Shown here one piece after another: positions 21,061-29,311 of a DNA stretch of 64,000 nucleotides. The first letter of the stretch is position 1; the number at the start of each line of letters is the position of its first letter. The stretch covers positions 230,338 through 294,337 of the forward strand of contig NZ_LMQL01000013.1 in NCBI RefSeq assembly GCF_001424545.1. Reading direction: 5' to 3'. The position numbers and the translations under genes are program-made. This stretch comes from Ramlibacter sp. Leaf400 (GTDB lineage: Bacteria > Pseudomonadota > Gammaproteobacteria > Burkholderiales > Burkholderiaceae_C). The notes below the pieces were generated by a model. The model searched no databases and had not been told where the DNA came from. It saw only the letters and a list, made by a program, of their open reading frames with translations.

Positions 21061-21968
21061 GCGTCCGTCCTCTCGGCCACGCGCAGGATGGCGCTGCGAG
21101 CACGGGGGTTGGCCGCCACTTCGGCGGCCGACGGCTTGATGCGGTCCAGGGCGCGTAGCTTCATGGCGCGCGGCGCGGCGAACGGCACGCGGCGGTCGAC
21201 GACCTCGCGCGAATGCTTCACGACGAACTGCTTGACGATGCGGTCTTCCAGCGAATGGAAGCTGATCACCACCAGTCGTCCTTGCGGCTGCAGGATCTCC
21301 AAGGCGGCCTCTAGCGCTTCCTGCAGCTCTTCAAGCTCGGCGTTGATGAAAATCCGAAGAGCCTGAAATGTGCGCGTTGCAGGATCCTGGCCCGGCTCGC
21401 GGGTTTTGACCGCGCCAGCCACGAGCTGGGCCAGCTCGGCGGTGGTTGCAAGAGGGCCCCGTTCCTGTCGGCGAGCCACAACCGCCTTTGCAATCTGAAC
21501 AGCAAACCGTTCTTCGCCGTAGTCACGAATCACCTCCGCGATCCGGCCCTGCTCGGCCGTTGCAAGCCAGTCGGCCACGCTCTGTCCACGCGTGGGGTCC
21601 ATGCGCATGTCCAGCGGTCCGTCGTTGCGGAACGAGAAGCCGCGCGACGGGTTGTCGATCTGCGGCGAGCTCACGCCCAGGTCCAGCAGCACGCCCGCCA
21701 CGCTCGCCGGCGCGAGCTCGCCGATTTCGCGAAAGCCCTGGTGCCGGATGGAAAAGCGCGGGTCGGCGATGCGCGCGGCCTCGGCCACCGCCTCGGGGTC
21801 CTTGTCGAACGCGATCAGGCGTCCCTGCGCCGCCAGCTTCGACAGCAGCAGGCGCGAGTGCCCGCCCCGGCCGAACGTTGCGTCGACGTAGGTTGCATCC
21901 GGCCTGGTGATGAGCGCTTCGATCGCTTCGTTCAACAGGACGGTGGTGTGTTGCCATGTGGTTTCCAC
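21057..21968 (-). CDS. rsmH: 16S rRNA (cytosine-1402-N4)-methyltransferase
   Basis: 303 residues. SAM-binding motif [12 protein letters not shown], the motif-IV-like [12 protein letters not shown], and the C-terminal [14 protein letters not shown] are diagnostic for RsmH (MraW). It N4-methylates C1402 in the ribosomal P site with RsmI. The gene is the second of the dcw cluster, 9 bases after mraZ. Confidence 0.98.
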   Translation of the reverse strand: METTWQHTTVLLNEAIEALITRPDATYVDATFGRGGHSRLLLSKLAAQGRLIAFDKDPEAVAEAARIADPRFSIRHQGFREIGELAPASVAGVLLDLGVSSPQIDNPSRGFSFRNDGPLDMRMDPTRGQSVADWLATAEQGRIAEVIRDYGEERFAVQIAKAVVARRQERGPLATTAELAQLVAGAVKTREPGQDPATRTFQALRIFINAELEELQEALEAALEILQPQGRLVVISFHSLEDRIVKQFVVKHSREVVDRRVPFAAPRAMKLRALDRIKPSAAEVAANPRARSAILRVAERTDA

Positions 21969-21977
21969 CGCCTGCGA

Positions 21978-22406
21978 TCAGAAAGAGAAATCCTTGAAGA
22001 CGTCGGGCATCTGTCCGCGCATCGCTTCGGCCTCCTTGGCCTCGTACGTGGCCTTGTCCCAGAGTTCGAAGTGGTTGCCCATGCCCAGCAGCATGGTCTC
22101 GCGCTCGATGCCGGCGGCGGCGCGCAGTTCAGGAGAGACGAGAACGCGGCCGGTGCCATCGAGCTCGACGTCCATCGCGTTGCCCATGAAGATTCTCTTC
22201 CACCACTGGGCGTCCATCGGTAACGCTGCGATACGGTCGCGAAATTTTTCCCATTCGGGTCGCGGGAAGATCATCAGGCAGCCGTGTGGATGGCGCGTGA
22301 TCGTGATCTGGTTGTTCGCCGTCGCCGAGATGACGTCGCGGTGCCGGGTCGGCACGGACAGCCGACCTTTGGCATCGAGACTGACGGACGAAGCGCCCTG
22401 GAACAC
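21978..22406 (-). CDS. mraZ: Transcriptional regulator MraZ
   Basis: 142 residues when read from GTG 22406, which aligns [19 protein letters not shown] with the family start MFRGA..NLDSKGRLSVP. An ATG 12 codons upstream (22442) is possible but has no ribosome site and adds unlike sequence. Two SpoVT/AbrB-type repeats are visible, each with a D-x-K/G-R core (DAKGRLSVP and [15 protein letters not shown]). MraZ forms a ring oligomer that binds tandem repeats before its own gene and represses the dcw operon; matching repeats are present just upstream. Confidence 0.94.
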   Translation of the reverse strand: MFQGASSVSLDAKGRLSVPTRHRDVISATANNQITITRHPHGCLMIFPRPEWEKFRDRIAALPMDAQWWKRIFMGNAMDVELDGTGRVLVSPELRAAAGIERETMLLGMGNHFELWDKATYEAKEAEAMRGQMPDVFKDFSF

Positions 22407-22458
22407 CGTTGGACCTGCTGGGTTGTGGACCGGTGCAAACATGGGCTGCGAAGGCAGC

Positions 22459-22490
22459 TTTCACCACTTAATTGCACTTTTTTGCACTGT
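22459..22490 (-). promoter_or_regulatory. MraZ operator: three AGTG repeats at 10-bp spacing
   Basis: On the minus strand AGTG(C/G) occurs at 22488, 22478 and 22468, exactly one helical turn apart (AGTGCAAAAA, AGTGCAATTA, AGTGGTGAAA). Tandem short repeats of this sort before mraZ are the known binding sites of MraZ, whose ring-shaped oligomer contacts successive repeats. The array begins inside the proposed -10 element, a placement suited to repression. Confidence 0.8.
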
Positions 22491-22513
22491 AGCAGGAATC
22501 GCTTGGAGCGCAA
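22486..22513 (-). promoter_or_regulatory. Candidate promoter of the dcw cluster
   Basis: Minus-strand TTGCGC (22513-22508), a 16-base spacer and TACAGT (22491-22486) resemble a weak sigma-70 promoter, with the -10 element touching the first MraZ repeat. The match to consensus is only 3/6 and 4/6, so the position is an inference mainly supported by its relation to the operator. Confidence 0.4.
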
Positions 22514-22684
22514 GCTGGCGGCTGTGCGAAATTCCCAATGAAATCAATCACTTACAGCAGTTTTTTGAGCTCTTCGGCAACCAAAACCGCCTTAAATCAA
22601 CGACTTAGCTGAGCCTATGAAAGTGGTGCATGAAGCCCAGCGGAGCTTTTGTCAGGGGATGTAGCCCAATCAGTCGACCTCGAT

Positions 22685-24094
22685 TCACTGCGGCCGGCCC
22701 GCGTCGATCCAGGACTGGGTGTCGCGCATCGCCAGCCGGTAGCGCGCGCAGTTGAACGCCGCAAGGGCCTTCAGTTCGGCTTCCAGGAGGCGGCGAAACT
22801 TCTCCCTGTCGGGGTCCGGCAGAGCCAGGCCGGCGATGGCGTCCGCGACGGATCCGCGGTCCCGCACGATCTTCTGCACGGCCTCGTTCAGGGTTTCGCG
22901 ATTGCGGATCCTGAATGGATCGGGCGATCCCATCGCCTCGAGCACGACCTTGTACCTGGCCTGCGAACGGCGGTAGGTCCAGCTGAACAGGTCGACCGCC
23001 ATCGAGACGTCGCGGAACTCGTACACGCCCATCATGGCCAGCGCGTAGTCTTCCCGCTCGACGCCGAGGAAGGACAGCGGCGCGTGGTTGTGGAGCATCA
23101 GCGGGACGTTGGCCGCCAGGCGACTGACGCGCTTGTTGCCATCCTCGAAAGGCTGCAGGTACGCGAGGTTGACCCAGAGGAAAAAGGCCGCCTCCACCGG
23201 GTTCCGGATGTGCCTGGCCGTCTCGATGATGCGGACGAACATTTCCTCCAGCAGTTGCGGGGACTGCGTGGGCACGTATGCGGTGCCGCTGATGTTCACC
23301 ACCTTTTCGCGGATCGCGCCCAGTGCATTGGCGTCCATCAGCAGGTCCTGCATCAGGACCGCGTGCAGGTTGCGAAGCAGGCCGCTGCTGAGGCCTTGCG
23401 TGGGTGCCGCATCGACCAGGAATTCGATGGCCGCCTTGTGGTTGAGCAGCATGACGGCATCCGCGTCGGTGGCGGGCTCGCCGCTCTTGAACAGCTGCTC
23501 GGTGTCCAGCAGGGTGTAGCGGTTGCCCTCCAGGTGCGAGGACGACCAGGACAGGTCGATGAGCAACTGCTCCAGGACCTTGCGCGCATAGGTTCCCGCG
23601 GGCATCTGCTCGGGCAGCCGGCCGATGTCGGCCAGTTCATCCGCGAGATCGCGAGGCAGCAGGAAGCTTTCGTTGGGCCTGTAGTCGTCGACGAAAGCGC
23701 GCCGGTAGGTGACGGGGTCGCGTGCGGTGAGAGGGACCACCAGGCGCTGCCTGAGAGCGAGAGCGGCCTGACTCCAGGGCGGACTCACCCGCTCCTGCCG
23801 CACCGGCGTCAGGGCCGCGGCGGGGATGGGCTCCCCCGCCCGGTGCGGCGCAGGCAAGCTCGCCACCTCTGCAGCGTGTGCCGTACGCAGGCGGTACCTC
23901 GTGGCCCTCGCCTGCCCGAACTGCTCGACCGCTCCGCTTTCAACGATCCGCGGGAGCACCCGCTTCATCGCCGAAGCGCTCGCCCCGGTCTCCTTCACGA
24001 GCTCAGCCGCCGTGAAGTCGGGCAGCCCCCGTCCGGCCAAGGCGGAAGCGGCCTCGAGCAGACGGGTTTCGGTGAGAAGGGGCGGACGGGGCAT
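22685..24094 (-). CDS. Fic-family protein with winged-helix domain; catalytic His replaced by Gln
   Basis: 469 residues. Residues ~1-70 form a helix-turn-helix/winged-helix (FTAAELVKETGASASAMKRV). Residues ~165-345 are a Fic domain with an N-terminal inhibitory-helix motif S-x-x-x-E-G-N (residues 185-191, SHLEGN). The Fic core, normally HxFx(D/E)GNGRxxR, reads QPFEDGNKRVSR (residues 314-325): Asn, Lys/Arg and the final Arg are kept but the catalytic His is Gln. Fic enzymes transfer AMP or other groups to protein hydroxyls, and His is the base. This protein may be inactive, use different chemistry, or act as a DNA-binding regulator; I recall related Fic proteins that share the Gln. It is a lone gene between mraZ and hslU, with palindromes in its promoter, suggesting acquisition and self-regulation. 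Confidence 0.88.
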   Translation of the reverse strand: MPRPPLLTETRLLEAASALAGRGLPDFTAAELVKETGASASAMKRVLPRIVESGAVEQFGQARATRYRLRTAHAAEVASLPAPHRAGEPIPAAALTPVRQERVSPPWSQAALALRQRLVVPLTARDPVTYRRAFVDDYRPNESFLLPRDLADELADIGRLPEQMPAGTYARKVLEQLLIDLSWSSSHLEGNRYTLLDTEQLFKSGEPATDADAVMLLNHKAAIEFLVDAAPTQGLSSGLLRNLHAVLMQDLLMDANALGAIREKVVNISGTAYVPTQSPQLLEEMFVRIIETARHIRNPVEAAFFLWVNLAYLQPFEDGNKRVSRLAANVPLMLHNHAPLSFLGVEREDYALAMMGVYEFRDVSMAVDLFSWTYRRSQARYKVVLEAMGSPDPFRIRNRETLNEAVQKIVRDRGSVADAIAGLALPDPDREKFRRLLEAELKALAAFNCARYRLAMRDTQSWIDAGRPQ

Positions 24095-24205
24095 ATCGGC
24101 TCGCGTATCGAACCGATTTTAACAAGTTTCGATCCGATATCAAATATCAGATCGAATTACTTTGAACTGATCCGAACTGATATCCGATTTCGAACCGATA
24201 TTCAG
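24095..24205 (-). promoter_or_regulatory. Palindrome-rich operator region of the Fic gene
   Basis: This AT-rich stretch between the Fic gene and hslU stands out from ~67% GC surroundings. It contains ATCGG-N13-CCGAT (24095-24117), a 10-3-10 palindrome GATCCGATAT/ATATCAGATC with one mismatch (24131-24153), two direct copies of GAACTGAT (24164 and 24175), and ATATC-N12-GATAT near 24181-24202. The recurring unit is ATATCGG or GATCCGA. Several copies of one half-site before a gene with a winged-helix domain suggest autoregulation. Confidence 0.65.
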
Positions 24206-24211
24206 CAGGCG

Positions 24212-25513
24212 CTAGAGGATGTACCGGGACAAGTCTTCGTCGCGGCTGAGCGCGCCAAGCCGCGCGTCGACGTACGCGGCATCGATGGTGACGGTCTGCC
24301 CGTCCAGCCGGGTGGCCTCGAAACTCACCTCGTCCAGTAGCCGCTCCATCACGGTGGCGAGGCGGCGGGCACCGATGTTCTCGGTGCGCTCGTTCACCTC
24401 GTAGGCGATGTGGGCCAGCCGTGTGATGCCCTCGGGCGTGAATGCCAGCTGCACGTTCTCGGTGGCAAGCAGTGCCTGGTATTGCTTGACCAGCGAGGCG
24501 TGGGTGCTCGTGAGGATGGCCTCGAAGTCCTGCACCGACAGCGACTGCAGTTCCACGCGGATCGGCAGGCGGCCCTGCAGCTCGGGGATGAGGTCACTGG
24601 GCCGGGACAGGTGGAAGGCGCCGCTGGCGATGAACAGGATGTGGTCGGTGCGCACCGGCCCGTACTTGGTCGACACGGTGGTGCCCTCCACCAGCGGCAG
24701 CAGGTCGCGCTGCACGCCCTGGCGCGAGACGTCGGCCCCGGCGTGCTCGGCGCGCGAGGCCACCTTGTCGATCTCGTCGATGAAGACGATGCCGTTCTGC
24801 TCGGCGCTCTGGATCGCCTGAGCCTTGATCTCGTCCTCGTTGACCAGGCGGCCCGCCTCCTCCTCGACCAGCAGCTTCATCGCTTCAGCGATCTTGAGCT
24901 TGCGCGTCCTGCGGCGCTGGCCGCCGAACTGGGAGAACAGGCCGCGCAGCTGCTCGGTCATCTCCTCCATGCCGGCCGGCCCCATCACCTCCAGCTGCGG
25001 GCGCGCCTCGGCGACGTCGATGTCGATCTCCTTGTCGTCGAGCTGGCCCTCGCGCAGCTTCTTGCGGAACGACTGCCGGGCCGTGCTGTCGGCGGCCACG
25101 CCGGGCACCAGCACGTCGAGGATGCGGTCCTCCGCGGCGTCCTCGGCGCGGGAGCGCACCTTGCGCATCTCGGCCACGCGGGTCTGCTTGACGGCGATCT
25201 CGGCCAGGTCGCGGACGATCGAGTCCACGTCCTTGCCGACGTAGCCGACCTCGGTGAACTTGGTCGCCTCCACCTTGATGAAGGGCGCGTCCGCCAGGCG
25301 AGCCAGCCGGCGCGCGATCTCGGTCTTGCCTACGCCGGTGGGCCCGATCATCAGGATGTTCTTGGGCGTGATCTCGGGACGCAGCTTCTCGTCCACCTGC
25401 TGGCGGCGCCAGCGGTTGCGCAGGGCGATGGCCACGGCCCGCTTGGCATCGGCCTGGCCGACGATGTGGCGGTCCAGTTCGGACACGATCTCCTGGGGGG
25501 TCATGCTGCTCAC
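24212..25513 (-). CDS. hslU: ATP-dependent protease ATPase subunit HslU
   Basis: 433 residues (E. coli 443). The frame starts at GTG 25513, overlapping the hslV stop and giving [20 protein letters not shown] like the E. coli start; ATG 25504 is an alternative. Walker A is [15 protein letters not shown] and Walker [11 protein letters not shown]; the pore motif is GYVGKDV. The I domain follows (about residues 110-220), and the protein ends SRYIL, the C-terminal tail that docks on HslV. HslUV is a proteasome-like quality-control protease. Confidence 0.98.
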   Translation of the reverse strand: MSSMTPQEIVSELDRHIVGQADAKRAVAIALRNRWRRQQVDEKLRPEITPKNILMIGPTGVGKTEIARRLARLADAPFIKVEATKFTEVGYVGKDVDSIVRDLAEIAVKQTRVAEMRKVRSRAEDAAEDRILDVLVPGVAADSTARQSFRKKLREGQLDDKEIDIDVAEARPQLEVMGPAGMEEMTEQLRGLFSQFGGQRRRTRKLKIAEAMKLLVEEEAGRLVNEDEIKAQAIQSAEQNGIVFIDEIDKVASRAEHAGADVSRQGVQRDLLPLVEGTTVSTKYGPVRTDHILFIASGAFHLSRPSDLIPELQGRLPIRVELQSLSVQDFEAILTSTHASLVKQYQALLATENVQLAFTPEGITRLAHIAYEVNERTENIGARRLATVMERLLDEVSFEATRLDGQTVTIDAAYVDARLGALSRDEDLSRYIL

Positions 25514-26061
25514 TCCAGCACCTCGATCGTGTGGTTCATGTTGGTGTAGATGCAGAGTTCGCCGGCGATCTCCAGCGATTTCTTGACGATGTCGCGCGCG
25601 CCCAGCTCGGTGTTGTCGAGCATCGCGCGGGCTGCGGCCTGGGCGTAGGCGCCGCCGGAGCCGATGGCGACGACGCCCAGCTCGGGCTCCAGCACGTCGC
25701 CGTTGCCGGTGATGATGAGCGAGGAGTCGCGGTCGGCCACGGCCAGCATGGCTTCCAGGCGGCGCAGCACGCGGTCGGTGCGCCAGTCCTTGGTGAGCTC
25801 GATGGCCGAGCGCACGAGGTGGCCCTGGTGCTTCTCGAGCTTGGCCTCGAAGCGCTCGAAGAGGGTGAAGGCGTCGGCGGTGGCGCCGGCAAAGCCCGCC
25901 AGCACCTTGTCGTGGTAGAGCTTGCGCACCTTGCGGGCCGAGCCCTTGATGACGACGTTGCCCAGGGTCACCTGGCCGTCGCCCCCGATCGCCACCTGCC
26001 AGCGGCCGTCAGCGGCCTGGCGCCGCACGCTGATGATGGTCGTGCCGTGAAATGATTCCAT
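25510..26061 (-). CDS. hslV: ATP-dependent protease subunit HslV
   Basis: 183 residues, starting [14 protein letters not shown]. The catalytic nucleophile is the first Thr of TTI, so a six-residue propeptide (MESFHG) must be removed; enterobacterial HslV has only Met before it. Conserved [29 protein letters not shown] and the [14 protein letters not shown] segment complete the 20S-beta-like fold. It forms the double-hexamer peptidase that HslU feeds. Confidence 0.98.
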   Translation of the reverse strand: MESFHGTTIISVRRQAADGRWQVAIGGDGQVTLGNVVIKGSARKVRKLYHDKVLAGFAGATADAFTLFERFEAKLEKHQGHLVRSAIELTKDWRTDRVLRRLEAMLAVADRDSSLIITGNGDVLEPELGVVAIGSGGAYAQAAARAMLDNTELGARDIVKKSLEIAGELCIYTNMNHTIEVLE

Positions 26062-26105
26062 CGGCGGCAAATGGGGCCGCGGGTGCCGAATGCAAGCGCG
26101 GGGCT

Positions 26106-27965
26106 TCAGTCCCGCCGGGCGATCACCCGGGCATGCTCGCTGATGCCGATGACGTTGTAGAACGCCGCCACCAGGCGGTGCACGTCGACGAACTGCAGCT
26201 GCCGGCCCTCGGCCTCGCGCGCGCTCGCCCAGTTGAGCAGGGTGCCGGCCGCGGTGAAGTCGATGCGGATGAGCCGGGCGCAGTTGATCACCATGATGTC
26301 GGCGCCGGCCAGCTTGCCATCGAGCAGGTCGATGGCGTCCTTGGCCTCGCCCAGGATCTGTCCGGCCAGCTCGACCGACGCCACATGGGCCATCTGCGAG
26401 GACAGCCCGGCGGCCATCGTGTCGCCGTAGCCGAGGTTGGAGGTCAGCGAATCGTGGAAGGCGTCGCCGATGATGGTGTGGCCAGCGATAGCCGTGCCGT
26501 CGGCCTGCAGCGGCTTGTACTCGCAGCGGCTGCTTTCCCACGACGGCGGCGAGACCTCGTAGGTCACGCAGTAGTCCAGCGCAACGAGTTCGAACTCGTC
26601 GGGACGGTGCATGACGCGCAGCAGTTCCATGCGCAGCTTCCACCACGCCGGATCGACGCCCTTGTCGCCCGAGGGGGTGGCGGCGCGCAGCAGGTTCTCC
26701 AGGCTCTCGGCACCGACGAAGCGCAGCTGCACCGGCTGCGAAGCCCACTGGTTGAACAGCCGGGCCAGGCCTTCGATCGCCGGCTCCTCGATGTTCGCCA
26801 GGCGCGTCCAGGCGAGCCGCCAGGGCTGCGGGAAGCGAGCCAGGGCGGCATTCAGCGCCGCCAGCGTCTGCGTGCCCAGGCTGGAGGGGCAGGTCCAGTC
26901 GGCCGCGAAGGCGCCGCCCGCCGCTGGGGCGGCAGTGCCCATCTTGCCCACCGCCTCCGGCAGGGAAATCCACTGCGGCGCCGAGCGGTCGAAGCGGCTC
27001 GCGAAGTCGATGGCCGCGCTCTCGAAGCGGTCCTGCTGGCCGGTGGCCCGGTACAGGTCGAACAGGGCCAGCCAGGTCTCGTCGTGGTCGATGCGCGAGC
27101 CCCCGGGGCGCAGCACCTCCATCAGGCCGGCTTCGGCACCGGCATCGTCGCCGTTGGCGAAGCGGATCGCGGCCTCTTCCAGTTCCGGGTCATGGGCGAA
27201 TTCCTCCACGTCGATCGCTATCAATTTGGAGGTGGAGAAGCCGCTGCTGGGCGTGATGGAGTCCGGCACGGCGCCGACGCGCGCGGTGGCCGGCGCCGGG
27301 GTTGCAGGCGCAGGAGCCGGCGCGCGCGCGGCCACGGCGGGCGCCGGGGTGGCATCCCACTCCAATGGCGCGAGGTCCGGCGCCTTCTCGGGCGCGGGCG
27401 ACGGCGTCGCCGCCGGCAGCGGAGAAGCCGGCGTGTTCAGCGGCGCCGGTGTCGTGCGAAGGTAGGTCGTGGCCTGCGCAGGGCGGGCGGGGGCCAGGGG
27501 CGGAGCGGCACGCACGGCACCCTGCTCGCTTCCCACCGGCGGCCGGATGGACTCCGGCGGCACGCTGGAGGTGGGGAAGGTGCTGCTGCCGGTGCGCATG
27601 CCGTCGGTGCCATGCTTGGTCTTCCACCACTGCATGGACATCTGCGCCTCGATCTCGTCGATCTTCTTGAGCGTGCTGGCGCGGTCGTCGGGCTTGGACG
27701 GCATGGAGCTCTGGAAGAACGAGGGGCGCGCCGCCGGGTCCTGGCCCGCCATCACCTCGCTGCGGCGCATCTTGCGCAGCATGTCGAACTCGCGCTTGCG
27801 GACGAAGTCGTTGCGCCGCTTGCGTTCGATCATCTCCTTGAGCATCTGCTTGGAGTAGGAGCTCTCCTGCTCCGAATCCGGCCCGCCCTCGGACCAGCTC
27901 GAGGCCGGGTTGCGGACGAACTTGACGACCTTGGAGAAAAGACCGGAGCTCTCGTCCTTGGGCAT
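26106..27965 (-). CDS. STAS-domain protein with long Pro/Ala linker
   Basis: 619 residues. The N-terminal 110 are charged and helical ([20 protein letters not shown]), followed by a ~110-residue Ala/Pro-rich linker. From about residue 235 there is an alpha-helical region that reads like TPR-type repeats ([40 protein letters not shown]). The C-terminal ~90 residues form a STAS domain ([41 protein letters not shown]). STAS domains act in anti-sigma antagonists and transporters. The domain's usual phosphorylated Ser is not obvious (Asp-Phe-Thr there). I recall related genes next to hslVU or dksA in this bacterial family; the function is unknown to me. Confidence 0.75.
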   Translation of the reverse strand: MPKDESSGLFSKVVKFVRNPASSWSEGGPDSEQESSYSKQMLKEMIERKRRNDFVRKREFDMLRKMRRSEVMAGQDPAARPSFFQSSMPSKPDDRASTLKKIDEIEAQMSMQWWKTKHGTDGMRTGSSTFPTSSVPPESIRPPVGSEQGAVRAAPPLAPARPAQATTYLRTTPAPLNTPASPLPAATPSPAPEKAPDLAPLEWDATPAPAVAARAPAPAPATPAPATARVGAVPDSITPSSGFSTSKLIAIDVEEFAHDPELEEAAIRFANGDDAGAEAGLMEVLRPGGSRIDHDETWLALFDLYRATGQQDRFESAAIDFASRFDRSAPQWISLPEAVGKMGTAAPAAGGAFAADWTCPSSLGTQTLAALNAALARFPQPWRLAWTRLANIEEPAIEGLARLFNQWASQPVQLRFVGAESLENLLRAATPSGDKGVDPAWWKLRMELLRVMHRPDEFELVALDYCVTYEVSPPSWESSRCEYKPLQADGTAIAGHTIIGDAFHDSLTSNLGYGDTMAAGLSSQMAHVASVELAGQILGEAKDAIDLLDGKLAGADIMVINCARLIRIDFTAAGTLLNWASAREAEGRQLQFVDVHRLVAAFYNVIGISEHARVIARRD

Positions 27966-28013
27966 GTGCTCGGGGGCTCGGCGGGTACTGCTGCGGCGGA
28001 AAGGAAAGCGGCG

Positions 28014-29018
28014 TCAGTCGCCGAACATCTTCTGCTTGAGCTCGCGGCGCTGCTGCGCCTCCAGCGAGAGCGTGGCCGTCGGGCGCGCCAGCAGGCGGCC
28101 CACGCCGATCGGCTCGCCGGTCTCGTCGCAGTAGCCGTAGTCGCCCGCGTCGATGCGCCCGATGGACTGCTCGATCTTCTTGAGCAGCTTGCGTTCGCGG
28201 TCGCGCGTGCGCAGTTCGAGGGCGTGTTCCTCCTCGATGGTGGCGCGGTCGGCCGGGTCCGGCACGATGACGGTGTCCTCGCGCAGGTGCTCGGTGGTTT
28301 CACCGGCGTTGTTCAGGATGTCCTGCTTCAACTGCACCAGCTTGCTTCGGAAGAACGCCATCTGCTTGTCGTTCATGTATTCCGAATCGGGCATCGCCAG
28401 CACCTCGGCATCGGTCATTTCCTCGGCCGGCTTGGTTTTCCAGTTGTTGGCGAGCTTCGGGTCTCTCTTGACGTTGACGAGGGGGGGAGGTGTGAGCACG
28501 GCTGAAGAGGGGGTCTGGATGTAGCTCGCCTTGGGCGCGGTGGACGCGACCGACTGCGCCATCGAGGGCACGGTGATCTGCGCCAGCCGGGCCGACGGCT
28601 TGGTGGCTCGCACGGGCGTGGCCTGGGCCTGCGCCGCGGTGGGACGCGGCGGCATTGCCGAAGTGGGCGCCGGCGCCGGAACTACGGGGGTTGGTCGGGT
28701 GTTCGCCCGGGGGGCCGCGACGGGTGCGGCGACCTTGGGGGCGGCGATCGTGTTTTTCTTGGCAGTCGCCTTGGCTGGCGCGGCCGCCTTTTTGACGGGT
28801 GCCGCCTTCTTGGGCGCGGCTTTCGCGGGCGCCGCCTTCTTGGCAGTCGCCGCCTTCTTCGGGACCGCCGCCTTGGCGGGGGCCTTGGTGGTCTTGGCCG
28901 GTGAAACCTTCTTCGCGGGCGCCTTGGCGGCCGGCTTGGCGGTCTTGGCCGGGCTCTTGGCCTTGGCCTTGGGAGCCGCCTTCGCGGTCTTTGCCGGCGC
29001 CTTGGGTTGGGGTTTCAC
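28014..29018 (-). CDS. dksA: DksA-type RNA polymerase-binding protein with histone H1-like N-terminal tail
   Basis: 334 residues from GTG 29018, which has AGGAG 8 bases upstream; E. coli DksA has 151. Residues ~1-90 are repeats of Lys, Ala and Pro (AKAPAKK, AAPAKAAPKKAAP) like histone H1 tails; residues 91-200 are Pro/Ala/Thr-rich. The DksA core runs from ~203: EYMNDKQMAFFRSKL, the coiled-coil tip PDPADRA that keeps the functional Asp-x-x-Asp-x-Ala, and ERKLLKKIEQSI. The zinc finger is degraded: only Cys297 remains of four (CDETG, then LSLEA where two Cys are expected). DksA works with ppGpp on rRNA and amino-acid promoters. The tail may add DNA binding. Confidence 0.92.
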   Translation of the reverse strand: MKPQPKAPAKTAKAAPKAKAKSPAKTAKPAAKAPAKKVSPAKTTKAPAKAAVPKKAATAKKAAPAKAAPKKAAPVKKAAAPAKATAKKNTIAAPKVAAPVAAPRANTRPTPVVPAPAPTSAMPPRPTAAQAQATPVRATKPSARLAQITVPSMAQSVASTAPKASYIQTPSSAVLTPPPLVNVKRDPKLANNWKTKPAEEMTDAEVLAMPDSEYMNDKQMAFFRSKLVQLKQDILNNAGETTEHLREDTVIVPDPADRATIEEEHALELRTRDRERKLLKKIEQSIGRIDAGDYGYCDETGEPIGVGRLLARPTATLSLEAQQRRELKQKMFGD

Positions 29019-29311
29019 GTCCTGTCTCCTCGCAGCGCCGGCTCGGGGATGCGTACTCCCGGCAAGCGTCGTTTGTCTGGGGTGGCCTTCATCGGAGCGA
29101 GTTATACCCTGATTGTCGGGCTCGACACGCCGTGATTTCGCGTTCGCACGCCCTGCGTGGGGCGTGCTTTCGCCCGTGGACAGCGGCCTGTCGAGGGGAA
29201 ACCCCATCATTTGCAAAAGCGAGACAATCATGTGGCCGGTTTCCTCTTCCCTGGACCGCGCGAGCCTAACTCAAGCGCGGGGGAGCCCCGCGACGCGCGG
29301 CTCGGAGGCGA
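29019..29311. promoter_or_regulatory. dksA upstream region with candidate -10 element
   Basis: No gene is seen in these 293 bases. On the minus strand TATAAC at 29106-29101 is a near-consensus -10 element about 85 bases before the dksA start; no good -35 lies 16-18 bases upstream. Two short hairpins (CACGCCCTGCGTGGGGCGTG near 29140 and an inverted repeat near 29280) have no T tract. The cobW-type gene ends at the right border, so it may have its own terminator here, but I cannot identify one. Confidence 0.4.

Noticed and set aside
22407-22442. ATG 22442 as the mraZ start
   Set aside because: It adds 12 residues without family similarity and has no ribosome site; GTG 22406 aligns with the family start. 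Not excluded entirely.
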